From positions 372,001-436,000 of the forward strand of contig NZ_CP040331.1 in the NCBI RefSeq assembly GCF_005576615.1: a DNA stretch of 64,000 bases, given 5' to 3'. The notes beneath the pieces were generated by a model, which worked only from the letters and a program-made list of their open reading frames with translations, was not told where the DNA came from and did no database searches. Shown in pieces: positions 36,600-45,471 of this stretch. Position 1 is the stretch's first letter; each line of letters begins with the position of its first letter. Origin of the DNA: Natrinema versiforme (lineage in GTDB: Archaea; Halobacteriota; Halobacteria; Halobacteriales; Natrialbaceae). Position numbers and translations under genes: made by a program.

Positions 36600-36934
36600 C
36601 GCCAAATATTGGAGGATGAAGCAGGAAGCGGCATGCTCTCTGTCCAAAATCTCCCGCTTCACTGGAAAGTAGTGATGTCGGCTCAAAATGCTGTTGATGG
36701 CCGCGGCGGCGGATTCGCCGACTACGCGGTTGTTTCACTGCATTGTCTCCGGATTTACCTAGAGAAATCCTACCGCAACGCACTCGATCTCTTGAGCGAG
36801 ATGCCACAAATACTCGCCAAGATCGGCCTTGACGCGGCTTATCTCCCCGATCATTCAACGCTAGTGAAGGTGTTTGACAGGATCGAGATGGCAGTCTGGT
36901 GAGTGCTGCTGCGCCTGTCGGCGCAGATGACTCG
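36600..36934 (+). pseudogene. IS5-family transposase, N-terminal half
   Basis: The segment reads AVDGRGGGFADYAVVSLHCL, then KSYRNALDLLSEMPQILAKI, LPDHSTLVKVFDRIEMAVW and a TGA in place of an Arg codon, then VLLRLSAQ. The reading is cut by the IS110-type element at about 36930. The C-terminal half resumes at 38457. The nonsense codon and the insertion together inactivate it. Confidence 0.75.
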
Positions 36935-37152
36935 ATGGAAACGCTGCTACTCCATGAGAGCGTGAAACAAAGGATGGGGCGCAAGAAACCGACGGTCATG
37001 TCGTGCCACAGAGCACGTACAGCTGACTGGTCCATGTGCGAAGGAAGTCGAGTCATGGGCGTTACAGCCCGGCTGCCGCCGGATGCGGCAGACGGGAAAG
37101 CCCGAATAGGTGGTTCTCTGCTTCACGCACTGGCGTCCCGGGTGAACAAACC

Positions 37153-38151
37153 ATGTACCTCGGAATTGACATCCACAAACGGTACGCACAGGTGGCAGTA
37201 ATGAACGATGCTGGTGAGATTGCCGAAGAGGTTCGCGTCGAAAACGCGAACTTCGACGATCTCGCTCAGCGGTATGCTGGTACTCAAGCCGCGCTCGAAG
37301 CGACCAGCAATTACTACCACATCAACGATACGCTATCGGAGCATTTGGACGTGACTGTTACTCATCTGCAGAAATTGAAACAGATTGCTAACTCCGACAA
37401 GAAAACCGATCGCGTTGATGCGAGAGAACTAGCGCGGATGGTCCGGTTGAACTCAGTGCCGGAATGCTATGTTCCAACCGACGCGATCAGGGAAGCCCGC
37501 GCACTTGTGCGCGGGCGACAGACGTTGATCGAAAATCGCACTAAGTACGCCAACAAGATCCATGGACTCCTCTCCGATCATGGCATCACGAAGGATGTGA
37601 AGCCACTCAACGTGGTGGGGCGAGAGTTCCTGCAGGGACTCTCGCTCCCAGCACTGTGGGACACGTTGTTGGAGTCATCTCTCAAAATAATCGAGACGCT
37701 TAGCGAAGAAATTCGAGAGTTTGATGCGGAGATTGAAGAATACGCTGGGTCTCTGAAAGAAACCCAACTCCTGATGACCATTCCTGGTGTAAGCTACTAT
37801 ACAGCGCTTACAATCTATGCGGAGTTAGGAGAGATGGGCCGATTCGATGGTGACAAAGAGGTTGTCAATTATGTCGGATTGAATCCCGTGATCCGCGAGT
37901 CAGGGGACTCGCGGATCGACGGAAGTATCTCGAAATGGGGATCAAGTCGGGTTCGGTGGCTGCTCGTCCAAGCAGCTCATACTGCAGTGCATACATCCAA
38001 CGACAAGTATCTAATCCGCTTCTACAAGCGGCTAGCAAGCCGGAAGAACTCACAGAAAGCGATCGTGGCAACAACTCGGAAGATGTTGGTGTCGATCTAC
38101 CACATGCTTGACCGAGGTGAAGTATATGATCCACCTGGCGTGAGTGCATAG
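37153..38151 (+). CDS. IS110-family transposase (DEDD recombinase)
   Basis: The 332-aa protein has an N-terminal RuvC-like DEDD domain (MYLGIDIHKRYAQVAVMNDA with the first Asp; DKKTDRVDARELARM with later acidic residues near 100-110) and a C-terminal transposase domain with the conserved IPGVSYYTALTIYAELGE and serine-containing GSISKWGSSRVRWLL near residues 215-285. ATG 37153 fits the family N-terminus. The frame is intact. It catalyses site-specific insertion guided by a bridge RNA from the element's non-coding end. Confidence 0.9.
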   Translation: MYLGIDIHKRYAQVAVMNDAGEIAEEVRVENANFDDLAQRYAGTQAALEATSNYYHINDTLSEHLDVTVTHLQKLKQIANSDKKTDRVDARELARMVRLNSVPECYVPTDAIREARALVRGRQTLIENRTKYANKIHGLLSDHGITKDVKPLNVVGREFLQGLSLPALWDTLLESSLKIIETLSEEIREFDAEIEEYAGSLKETQLLMTIPGVSYYTALTIYAELGEMGRFDGDKEVVNYVGLNPVIRESGDSRIDGSISKWGSSRVRWLLVQAAHTAVHTSNDKYLIRFYKRLASRKNSQKAIVATTRKMLVSIYHMLDRGEVYDPPGVSA

Positions 38152-38171
38152 CTGAGAGATCTGAGGGCCGC

Positions 38172-38285
38172 CTATAGTAGAATCTGGAAGTCTTTGTAGT
38201 GGCACCCGCCGAAGATTGGCGTGTCTCGTTGTCTCTCGAAGATCTGATGAGAGGAGTGAGTAGACACTTCTGGAGATTACTATAG
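38172..38285. mobile_element. 114-bp MITE-like repeat, copy 1
   Basis: The ends CTATAGTA..ATCT and AGATTACTATAG are inverted. The whole 114 bp recurs in the opposite orientation at 53226-53339, with near-identical sequence. It has no coding capacity. This copy lies in the 3' non-coding part of the IS110-type element, and its flanks extend the inverted symmetry (CTGAGGGCCGCC / GGCGGCCCTCAG). Confidence 0.7.
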
Positions 38286-38456
38286 CAGGCGGCCCTCAGT
38301 GGCCGGCCAAGGCCCTCCATGAGTGACTGCTCTTGTCAGCCAGCGACCGCACCGCTACAAGATACCGACCGCCTGTCGGCTATGGAAGCAGAAGACACTG
38401 GGACGGCACAATTATTTTCTCGACACGGTGGTTTGTGCGGGTAGCAGCGTTTCCAT

Positions 38457-38973
38457 AGGTGCACGAGCCATCTGGTTATGCCGCGATGGACGCAACATTT
38501 TTTGACCGAGAAAGCGCCAGCAAACACTACTATCGTCGTACGAATTACCGCGTTCAGACGCTCAAAACGACCGCTCTCGTCGATACAGAGACGCAGGCTA
38601 TTCTTGATGTTCACTGTACGACCGAGAAACGTCACGACACCCAGCTCGGCTGGCAACTCGCCTGCCGCAACGCGGGCGAGTTGTACAGCCTCGCTGCCGA
38701 CAAAGGCTACGATTGGCAGCAATTACGCGATGAACTGAGGGAAGAAGGCGTATGGCCGCTGATCAAACATCGTGAATTCCGCCTCATCGATCACGCGCAT
38801 AATACGCGGATCAATGGGACTCTCTACGGCCAGAGAGCGCTGTCTGAAACCGTCTTCTCGGTGATCAAGCGCACGCTCGGCGACGCCGTGCGTGCGCGAT
38901 CCTGGATTGAGAGTTCCGTGATATCGTCCTAATGTGTGTCGTCTACAACATCAAGCGTGCCATTAAACAGTGA
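38457..38973 (+). pseudogene. IS5-family transposase, C-terminal half
   Basis: The frame resumes after the IS110-type element with HEPSGYAAMDATFFDRESAS, then YRVQTLKTTALVDTETQAIL (DDE Asp), SLAADKGYDWQQLR, ETVFSVIKRTLGDAVRARSW. It shifts frame near 38910, where FRDIVLMCVVYNIKRAIKQ and a stop at 38971-38973 complete it. It matches the N-terminal half at 36600-36934. Confidence 0.75.
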
Positions 38974-39427
38974 AATCAACCGCAGTATGGCGATTCACCA
39001 CAGCCGATAGATGGATAAAATGTATTAACCTCTGATACCCGCAGTCCTTCACCTGGTACGAATATTATTAGAAGTGTGGAAATCCATCGGTTACCAGCGG
39101 GGAGAGGTCCTCATCTAGTGTCTTCTTAGATCCGTATCGACGACTCACTGTTGACCACTGGCACGGACAATTCAAAATTGATATCAAATGCGTCAGGGGA
39201 ACCATTGGTGACCTTCGTGGCATCTGGCCTTCATCACGTGTCTAATCTCTCTATTAATTAATAGAATTAATACAATAATTATTATATGATGGTGCAAACA
39301 ATTGGGATGACAGCGTCTGCAGTGTCGACGGATATCACCGCGTTGACGACATCAATTGTCGGTTAGATCGTATGGTACTAGTTGATAATCGTGGTAGTAG
39401 ATGTTGAGAGTGAAGATAGGCGAACGG
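38974..39427. other. Gene-free stretch
   Basis: No coding sequence is supported in these 454 bases. There is an AT-rich tract near 39244-39290. Confidence 0.4.
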
Positions 39428-40195
39428 TCAATATTTCAGATTCAATTCGAGTTCGTTGGCAACGCCAAGTAGCAACTGTGGAATTTCCTGCTCCAGTTTC
39501 TCCCCTCGTAGCCGATTCATCGGTCCCGAGACGCTGAAAGCGCCCAGCACAAGGCCAGATGGTTCGATGACTGGCACTCCTGCCGCAGCCAAACCACTCT
39601 CCCTCTCACCACGGTTATAACTGTATCCTTGCTCACGTATTGATTCCAGTTCCGACGCCAGCTCATCCTGATCAGTAATCGTGTTCGGCGTCTTCTGCGG
39701 AAGCCCCTGCTGGTCAAGGATTTCCTCGCGCCGTGGTTCCGGAAGGTGAGCGAGGATTGACTTCCCAGCAGCACTCGCATGGAGGCTCTTACGCTTCCCG
39801 ATTCTCGCGTCCATTTGGACGGCGTTTGAACCCGTCTCGGTCCAGATGTAAATTCCATGACCGCGCTCTTCAACGATGAGCTGTGCCCGTTCATTCGTTT
39901 TTTCTGCAAGCTCCTTGACTTTATCTCTTGCCAACACATAGCCCTCTTTTCGATGGCTCACGTAGCCACCTTTCTCAAGAAACTTCAGCCCGAGGTGGTA
40001 TACGTCGCCCTCCTTGACAAGATAATCGTTCTGATTCAGGGTGCTCAGGTGACTCGAGACGGTGCTTTGAGCCATATCCAGTTGATTTGCTAACTCAGTA
40101 GTTCTTGCCCCGCCCATCTCTTCAATGAGGTCAAAGATTCGCAGTGAAGTCTCGACGGACTGCAAGCGACGGCCCGTTCGTTTTTCGTCGGACAT
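39428..40195 (-). CDS. IclR-family transcriptional regulator 1
   Basis: The 255-aa protein has the N-terminal IclR winged helix (SLRIFDLIEEMGGARTTELA, then MAQSTVSSHLSTLNQNDYL) and the C-terminal effector domain (LHASAAGKSILAHLPEPRR, and AAGVPVIEPSGLVLGAFSVS). IclR proteins regulate aromatic- or sugar-acid catabolism in response to the substrate. It is divergent from the first dapA-like gene, the probable target (inference). The second IclR protein at 52056 is a clear paralogue. Confidence 0.9.
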   Translation of the reverse strand: MSDEKRTGRRLQSVETSLRIFDLIEEMGGARTTELANQLDMAQSTVSSHLSTLNQNDYLVKEGDVYHLGLKFLEKGGYVSHRKEGYVLARDKVKELAEKTNERAQLIVEERGHGIYIWTETGSNAVQMDARIGKRKSLHASAAGKSILAHLPEPRREEILDQQGLPQKTPNTITDQDELASELESIREQGYSYNRGERESGLAAAGVPVIEPSGLVLGAFSVSGPMNRLRGEKLEQEIPQLLLGVANELELNLKY

Positions 40196-40979
40196 ACCTC
40201 GAGATACGGGCCTGAGTACTTAAAATACACTATGAGTAGATATTTAAATACGTCTGCTTTATTGAACCGCGTACATCATAGGAACACTGTTAGATGGCTT
40301 ATTTAAGGATGGAGATTGTGGCGGTCAGCATAAGTTGGCAGAACTCGCGCTGCCATGTGCGAGAGTAGGCAGTAGAGTTAAATCGGCACTAAATAGCCGA
40401 GAAGAAGAGTTCGACCATTAAGCACCGACCGTAAGCCTGCTGTCCAACCGGGCGTTGTGTACGTGATCGGCGTAGTTGAACAGTCGGTGATGAATTAGTG
40501 GCCGGACGCCCTCTGAACGGAGGGTGTCTCAAAGCGACTAGTCGTCAATACTCTTTGTCCCCGGCGAAACTCTCCAATTCTCTGGACCCCGCAGTGGGAT
40601 TCGACGGTCAGTGTACCGAACAGTTTAGATGGAGGGTGTTACACGAGTCTATATCGATCAACGCAACGCCATGGTTTTGAACGTGTGTATGTGGCGATCC
40701 GAGTAGAGTTGATAGTGCTTCGAGGTTACCTTAGAACATAACATTGATTGTGCCACGAGAGTCCGGATCGCAGATGCGTGCAGACACCCGCAACAGGCTG
40801 CGCCACATTGGCATAGGAACCAGCTCGAACTACCGATACAGTACCGAGGAGAGGGAAACGCCGTACAGTACAAACGAAGGAATCTCCTGCATTTCTCAAA
40901 TATACCCGAATCTCAGTCATACCCACATACTGGGTTATCCGGTAGTATTTTATAATTCTGGGTACAATGTCAAATTGGA
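40196..40979. other. Long intergenic region upstream of dapA-like gene 1
   Basis: No gene is supported in these 784 bases. The segment 40290-40700 looks like old mobile-element debris without an assignable family; it includes a CCCTC/GAGGG hairpin near 40508-40524. The 3' end contains the promoter of the next gene, a TATTTTATAA box at 40946-40955 about 30 nt before its ATG. Confidence 0.4.
40946..40955 (+). promoter_or_regulatory. TATA box of dapA-like gene 1
   Basis: TATTTTATAA lies 25-34 nt before ATG 40980, consistent with a leaderless mRNA. The same box and flanks (GTAGTATTTTAT ... CAAATTGGAATG) recur upstream of the paralogue at 54312 (box at 54339-54346), so the promoters were duplicated with the genes. 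Confidence 0.6.
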
Positions 40980-41864
40980 ATGGAGCAAGCATTTAGTGGT
41001 ATCTTCGCACCAGTATTAACGCCAATCAAAGACGGGTCCGTAGCGACCGAAATCATTTCTGAGTCAGTCAAATTCACACAAGCATGCGGTTGTCATGGAC
41101 TTATCGCTGCGGGAACTGGCGTTCAAGAGACGGTATCATTAACGGTCGACGAACGGAAAAAGATTATCTCAGGGGCGATCAAAGCAGCCGACGAGCGTCC
41201 CGTTTTGGCCGGGGTTTCTCACCCGTCCACACACATTACCCTCGAACTTGCTGCGTACGCGGAGACCGCCGGAGCGGACGGCATCCTCGCAATGCCTCCC
41301 TGGGGACTTTCGCCAGGTAACGATGCTGTGATATCCTACTATGAATCCCTCGTCGAAGCGACAGATCTCCCAATCCTCCTCTATAACAACCCGACAGTGA
41401 CCGTAGACCTTTCCACCGAAACGATGCGGCGCATTGCGCGCCTCGAGAACGTGGAGTACGTGAAAGAAACGTCTCGTAACTGGAAGAAACTCGCGTGGCT
41501 CATCGAACACGTTGACAACGCCGGACTGGCATCAGTGTTCGGTACGATGGATGTTCTCCTGCCCGTAATGGAAGCAGGCGGTCACGGTGCAGTGATTCCA
41601 GCACCCGCGAGTACGCCAGCGATGAGAGTCTATGAAGCATTCCAGAACGGAGACAGGGAAGCTGCTGGAGAAGCCCAGCGCGCGTTCGTTGATTTCCCTC
41701 CCGACGAGGTGAACACCAGCCTGATGCCCGCGGTCAAGGCCGCTGCGAACCTCTCTGGCGTCCCGCTCGGGCCACCTCGTCCGCCCTATCAGCCAGTTTC
41801 AGACGAGGGGCAGACAGCGATACAGCAATGGCTCGAACGTGAGGACGTCCCATCGCTAGAGTAA
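40980..41864 (+). CDS. DHDPS/DapA-family aldolase or dehydratase 1
   Basis: The 294-aa protein is a TIM-barrel lyase of the dihydrodipicolinate synthase superfamily. The Schiff-base lysine is in VEYVKETS (near residue 161), the conserved tyrosine in LLYNNP (near 135), and the GTGVQETVSL loop near residue 45 replaces the GTTGE of true DapA, so the substrate is not pyruvate/aspartate semialdehyde with certainty. Family members include 2-keto-3-deoxy sugar-acid dehydratases and aldolases. The neighbours (IclR, phosphotriesterase-like hydrolase, aldehyde dehydrogenase) favour a catabolic role. The 3' half is nearly identical to the paralogue at 53428-54312. Confidence 0.85.
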   Translation: MEQAFSGIFAPVLTPIKDGSVATEIISESVKFTQACGCHGLIAAGTGVQETVSLTVDERKKIISGAIKAADERPVLAGVSHPSTHITLELAAYAETAGADGILAMPPWGLSPGNDAVISYYESLVEATDLPILLYNNPTVTVDLSTETMRRIARLENVEYVKETSRNWKKLAWLIEHVDNAGLASVFGTMDVLLPVMEAGGHGAVIPAPASTPAMRVYEAFQNGDREAAGEAQRAFVDFPPDEVNTSLMPAVKAAANLSGVPLGPPRPPYQPVSDEGQTAIQQWLEREDVPSLE

Positions 41865-42117
41865 GGGTATCTTCGGCTGGCGGGGACGTCGCTCTTCTAA
41901 TCACCTTCTCATAGCAGACGTTCTTTCATCACGTAACCTATCATCGATGGCAGCTAGATCATTCCCGTCCCAGCGTGGCATTTCGATACCTCACGCTGTT
42001 TCCTCTCTCCAACAGACTCTCCTGGATAACCTCCTCGTCCCCGAGAAAGCTAGGACTTTGCATATCAATAGGTCCAACACCAGTAGATTAACGTATATCG
42101 TTGAATATCGATCAGTC

Positions 42118-43254
42118 ATGGGCTCAGACGCTGGCAGTATCGTCACTGTAGACGGTCGAATAGACCCCGATGCGCTCGGCGTGACAATAACGCACGAACA
42201 CCTGTTCTCCGACCTCTCGGTCACGTCGGACAAGATCCGTTTTGAATCTCCGGTAAACAGAAAACGGTCGAAGGAACAACTCTCCCTCGAGAACCGATGG
42301 TTCGCTCAGCAGGGCGGTGGATTCCACATGGCTCCTGATCAATTGTTTCTCGACTCGCTTGATGACGCCGTCGAGGAGGTGTCGAAGTATTATCGACGTG
42401 GCGGCGACGCCATCGTCGACGTCACGCCGAAGCACTTTGGACGTGATCCGGACGCAGTACGGGCCGTGATGCGAGAGACCGGTGTGAACGTCGTCCACGG
42501 GACCGCATACTACACGGAGGCCAGTCATCCACCAGAGATGGCGGAAAAAAATATCGATGAGGTACAGGCAGAATTCGTCGACGACATTCGAAATGGGATC
42601 GGCTCGTCAGACGTCAGAGCAGGGATTATCGGCGAACTCGGCGTGTCGGGGGAGATCAACGAGGACGAAGAGAAGGTATTGCGAGCTGGCGCGAGAGCCG
42701 CTCTCGAGACGGGTGCATCGGTCACTGTGCATCCGAACGGGAAGAGCCACCGACGCGACGGAACGTACCCCTCGTCGAGGTGGGGGCTAGAAATTCTGGA
42801 CATTCTTGAGGACGAGGGGCTACCGGCTGAACGCGTTGTGATCGATCACATGGATCGGGCCTTCTTCGAGGGGACCGGACTGAAGTACCAGAAGGAACTC
42901 GCTGAGCGCGGCGCGTTCATTGAGTACGACGAATGGGGCATGGAGGAGCACTTCACTGTCGACTGGATCGACCGCGACTATGCGCGCCCGTCGAATCTCC
43001 ACCGGGCCGAGTGGATCACGGAACTCGTGAACGACGGATATGCGTCCAATCTCCTCTTTTCCCACGACAGACATCGAAAAGCCCAGTTAGCCAAGTACGG
43101 TGGAAGAGGGTATTTCCACATCCTCAACGACGTGGTTCCGCTGCTACTGATCAACGAACCCGGTCGCGAATTTGGAATCACAGAGGCGGATGTCGAACAG
43201 ATACTGATAGAGAACCCAAAGCGAATGCTGACCTTCGCTGAACCAGAGTCCTAA
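42118..43254 (+). CDS. Phosphotriesterase-family metallohydrolase
   Basis: The 378-aa protein has the PTE barrel with metal ligands in the expected order: THEHLFSD near residue 25, the ELGVSGE strand where the bridging lysine or glutamate usually lies, SVTVHPNG and VVIDHMDRAFF (two His), and LFSHDRH (Asp) near residue 318. Members act as lactonases, phosphodiesterases or amidohydrolases on organic substrates. ATG 42118 starts a normal family N-terminus; an in-frame upstream ATG at 41947 would add a non-coding-like extension. It follows the dapA-like gene, and a lactonase role in sugar-acid breakdown would fit (inference). Confidence 0.82.
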   Translation: MGSDAGSIVTVDGRIDPDALGVTITHEHLFSDLSVTSDKIRFESPVNRKRSKEQLSLENRWFAQQGGGFHMAPDQLFLDSLDDAVEEVSKYYRRGGDAIVDVTPKHFGRDPDAVRAVMRETGVNVVHGTAYYTEASHPPEMAEKNIDEVQAEFVDDIRNGIGSSDVRAGIIGELGVSGEINEDEEKVLRAGARAALETGASVTVHPNGKSHRRDGTYPSSRWGLEILDILEDEGLPAERVVIDHMDRAFFEGTGLKYQKELAERGAFIEYDEWGMEEHFTVDWIDRDYARPSNLHRAEWITELVNDGYASNLLFSHDRHRKAQLAKYGGRGYFHILNDVVPLLLINEPGREFGITEADVEQILIENPKRMLTFAEPES

Positions 43255-43508
43255 CGAGCGGCGAAGGTCCAGTCGGAATTATTGGTGGTAGCAGCTGTTC
43301 CAGACACTCCGACCACCTATCGATCAAACGCTCCAAAACGACATCGATAGCAGGAGCAGTCTGCGCTGATCTTACCAAAGACGGCAGGATATGACATGGA
43401 CAATTTACCAGAATGAGGCGAGCATGTCCTTCCTTCAAGGAGCGAGCGAAGTGCGTGAGTAGGGTAGGTGATTCACCCAATCAATATAGATTCTCTTCTA
43501 TATGGCCA

Positions 43509-44870
43509 TTATTCTATCCAGACAGTCTTACTGTTTACAAACTCCTTGATGCCAGCTTCTGAGAGTTCGCGGCCGTACCCGGAGTCCTTTATGCCACCGA
43601 ACGGAACGCGCGGGTCTGATTTCGTAAGCTGGTTGATGTACGTGCAACCGGCGTCGATGTTCGCGGCGACTCGCTCGCCGCGGTCTCGGTCTTCGGTCCA
43701 GATTGAGGCCCCAAGACCGAAACGACTCTCGTTAGCTTTCTCGATGGCAGCCTGCTCGCTTTCGATTCTGAACACCGACGCAACGGGACCGAACAGTTCC
43801 TCGCTGTCAGCCGGGCACCCAGCGGGAACGTCGGTTAGGATTGTCGGAGGATAGAACGCGCCATCACGATCTAGCGGTGCGCCACCTGTGAGTAGTGTCG
43901 CGCCCGCGTCGACGCTCGCCTCAACTTGCTCATGGAGTTCTTCCATCAAACTCTGACTGGCCTGAGGTCCCACGTCGGTGTCTTCATCCATCGGATCATC
44001 GACAGTGAGCGACTCCACTTCAGACACGAATTTGTCGAGGAACGCTTCGTAGACCGCGTCATGGACGATGAATCGCTTTGCTGCGATACATGACTGGCCG
44101 CCGTTCATGTTTCGAGCCCAAGCACCGGTTTCAGCTGCAGCGTCGAGATCAGCGTCATCAAGGACGACGAAGGGATCGCTTCCGCCGAGCTCTAGGACTG
44201 TTTTCTTAAGATTCTCTCCGGCGGTGGACGCGACCGCTCGGCCTGCCGGACCACTGCCAGTGAGCGTCGCGGCTCGAACGCGGTTATCCTCTAGTACGTC
44301 GTCTACGAGATCCGACGAAATGAGGAGAGATTGGAAGACGTCTTCTGGGTAGCCCGCCTCGCGAAAGACTTCCTCGATTGCCAACGCGCATCCAGGGACG
44401 TTTGAGGCGTGTTTGAGCAACCCTACGTTGCCGGCAGTGAGGCTCGGCGCGGCGAATCGGAACACCTGCCAGAAGGGATAGTTCCAGGGCATGACCGCAA
44501 GAACAGGACCGAGTGGATCGTACCGAGTCTTCACCGTCGTTCCAGGTGGGCTTGGGTGACCGTCCTCAGAGAGATACGCGCTCGAGAACTCGGCATAGTG
44601 GTCACAGGTCCACGCACATTTCTCGATCTCTTTGACCGCCTGCGCAATCGGTTTCCCCATCTCGCGCGTCATCAGTTCCCCCAGTTCGCGCTTTCGATCC
44701 CGAAGTACATTGCCCGCGTTGGCGAGAAGTTCTTGACGTTTGCGCAGCGGCGTCTTTCGCCACTCCTCGAATGCGACAGTGGCCTGTGAGATAGCGGTCT
44801 CAGCATCGCTAGCGGTATCCTCCTCGTACGAATCTATCCACTCATTCGTCGCTGGATTAGTCGCTTCCAT
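43509..44870 (-). CDS. Aldehyde dehydrogenase (succinate-semialdehyde type)
   Basis: The 453-aa protein is an NAD(P)-dependent aldehyde dehydrogenase. The nucleophile is in GGQSCIAAKR, the general base in TVLELGGSDPF, and MPWNYPFWQ is the conserved N-terminal strand. GFGLG-like turns (SRFGLGASIWTED) and VPFGGIKDSGYGRELS are also present. The short length (about 450 aa) and lack of a long N-terminal arm are typical of Sad/GabD-type semialdehyde dehydrogenases. It is convergent with the phosphotriesterase-like gene and probably oxidises a semialdehyde released by the DapA-like lyase (inference). Confidence 0.88.
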   Translation of the reverse strand: MEATNPATNEWIDSYEEDTASDAETAISQATVAFEEWRKTPLRKRQELLANAGNVLRDRKRELGELMTREMGKPIAQAVKEIEKCAWTCDHYAEFSSAYLSEDGHPSPPGTTVKTRYDPLGPVLAVMPWNYPFWQVFRFAAPSLTAGNVGLLKHASNVPGCALAIEEVFREAGYPEDVFQSLLISSDLVDDVLEDNRVRAATLTGSGPAGRAVASTAGENLKKTVLELGGSDPFVVLDDADLDAAAETGAWARNMNGGQSCIAAKRFIVHDAVYEAFLDKFVSEVESLTVDDPMDEDTDVGPQASQSLMEELHEQVEASVDAGATLLTGGAPLDRDGAFYPPTILTDVPAGCPADSEELFGPVASVFRIESEQAAIEKANESRFGLGASIWTEDRDRGERVAANIDAGCTYINQLTKSDPRVPFGGIKDSGYGRELSEAGIKEFVNSKTVWIE

Positions 44871-45042
44871 AGGCTGAAGTCCTCGTCAGAGTTCTTGAGG
44901 GTTCATATACCGACCAATGTTGCTGTGAACTGGCGCTCACTTTTCACGCGCTACCTATCACGACGAGTCAGAAGGCGTTCGTCAGTACCACTCTCGTTCG
45001 GTTCGAAAAACTAAAGCCGCTCCGCGGTCGTCCGCTCGACGG

Positions 45043-45315
45043 TTACCGAAGCTCCATCTCTTCGGCGCACTCGACCGCGAGGTCGGTGATCTCGTCGACG
45101 GAACTGTGAGACCGGTCGGCGAGAACGCGGAGCATCATGCCGAGGTGGATGGCGGCCGTCTCCCGGAGTTCCGTCGCCTCTTCGGTGTCGTTTCCGAAGT
45201 AGTACTCGTGTCAGCCGTCGTCGTGGACGAGTCCGGTATACACCGAGACGAGGTCGTCCTCAGCGACCGCATCGGCGGCCTGTGCTCGAAGTTCCTCGAA
45301 TTGAGAGTCGGTCAT
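45043..45315 (-). pseudogene. Small haloarchaeal protein with an in-frame TGA
   Basis: The minus-strand frame from ATG 45315 has normal haloarchaeal sequence on both sides of one TGA near codon 35: VAEDDLVSVYTGLVHDDG, stop, HEYYFGNDTEEATELRETAA, then AIHLGMMLRVLADRSHSSVD to TAA at 45043. TGG to TGA is the simplest change. The product would be about 90 aa and helical. Family not recognised. Confidence 0.55.
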
Positions 45316-45471
45316 CGTTCCGGCAAAGCCGTCGACGCATACTCAACGCTTCGATACCGGTCGTCAGGATAGCGTCACGCGTACGGAACGTTCTCCCGCG
45401 AAGCGATTACGCGTTCGCCACTCGAACGTCGATCGATGGCGACGTAACCGTCCGATCGGACTCGGGGCGGT

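Larger units (their letters stand above)
36930..38457 (+). mobile_element. IS110/IS1111-type element nested in the IS5 copy
   Basis: A perfect 16-bp inverted repeat, ATGGAAACGCTGCTAC, lies at 36935-36950 and 38441-38456, close to the two junctions with the split IS5 transposase. Inverted repeats just inside the ends are typical of the IS1111 subgroup of IS110. The non-coding ends are about 200 nt (left) and 300 nt (right); the left one contains a strong CTGCCGC/GCGGCAG hairpin near 37074-37092. Such ends encode the bridge RNA in this family (established for the family, not shown here). Confidence 0.7.

Noticed and set aside
40290-40700. Possible further MITE or RNA gene
   Set aside because: A small hairpin and odd composition are present, but no terminal repeats, second copy or conserved structure could be found in the window.
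45043-45315. TGA read as selenocysteine
   Set aside because: No selenoprotein family match, no SECIS-like element noticed, and haloarchaea are not known to use selenocysteine; a nonsense mutation is simpler.
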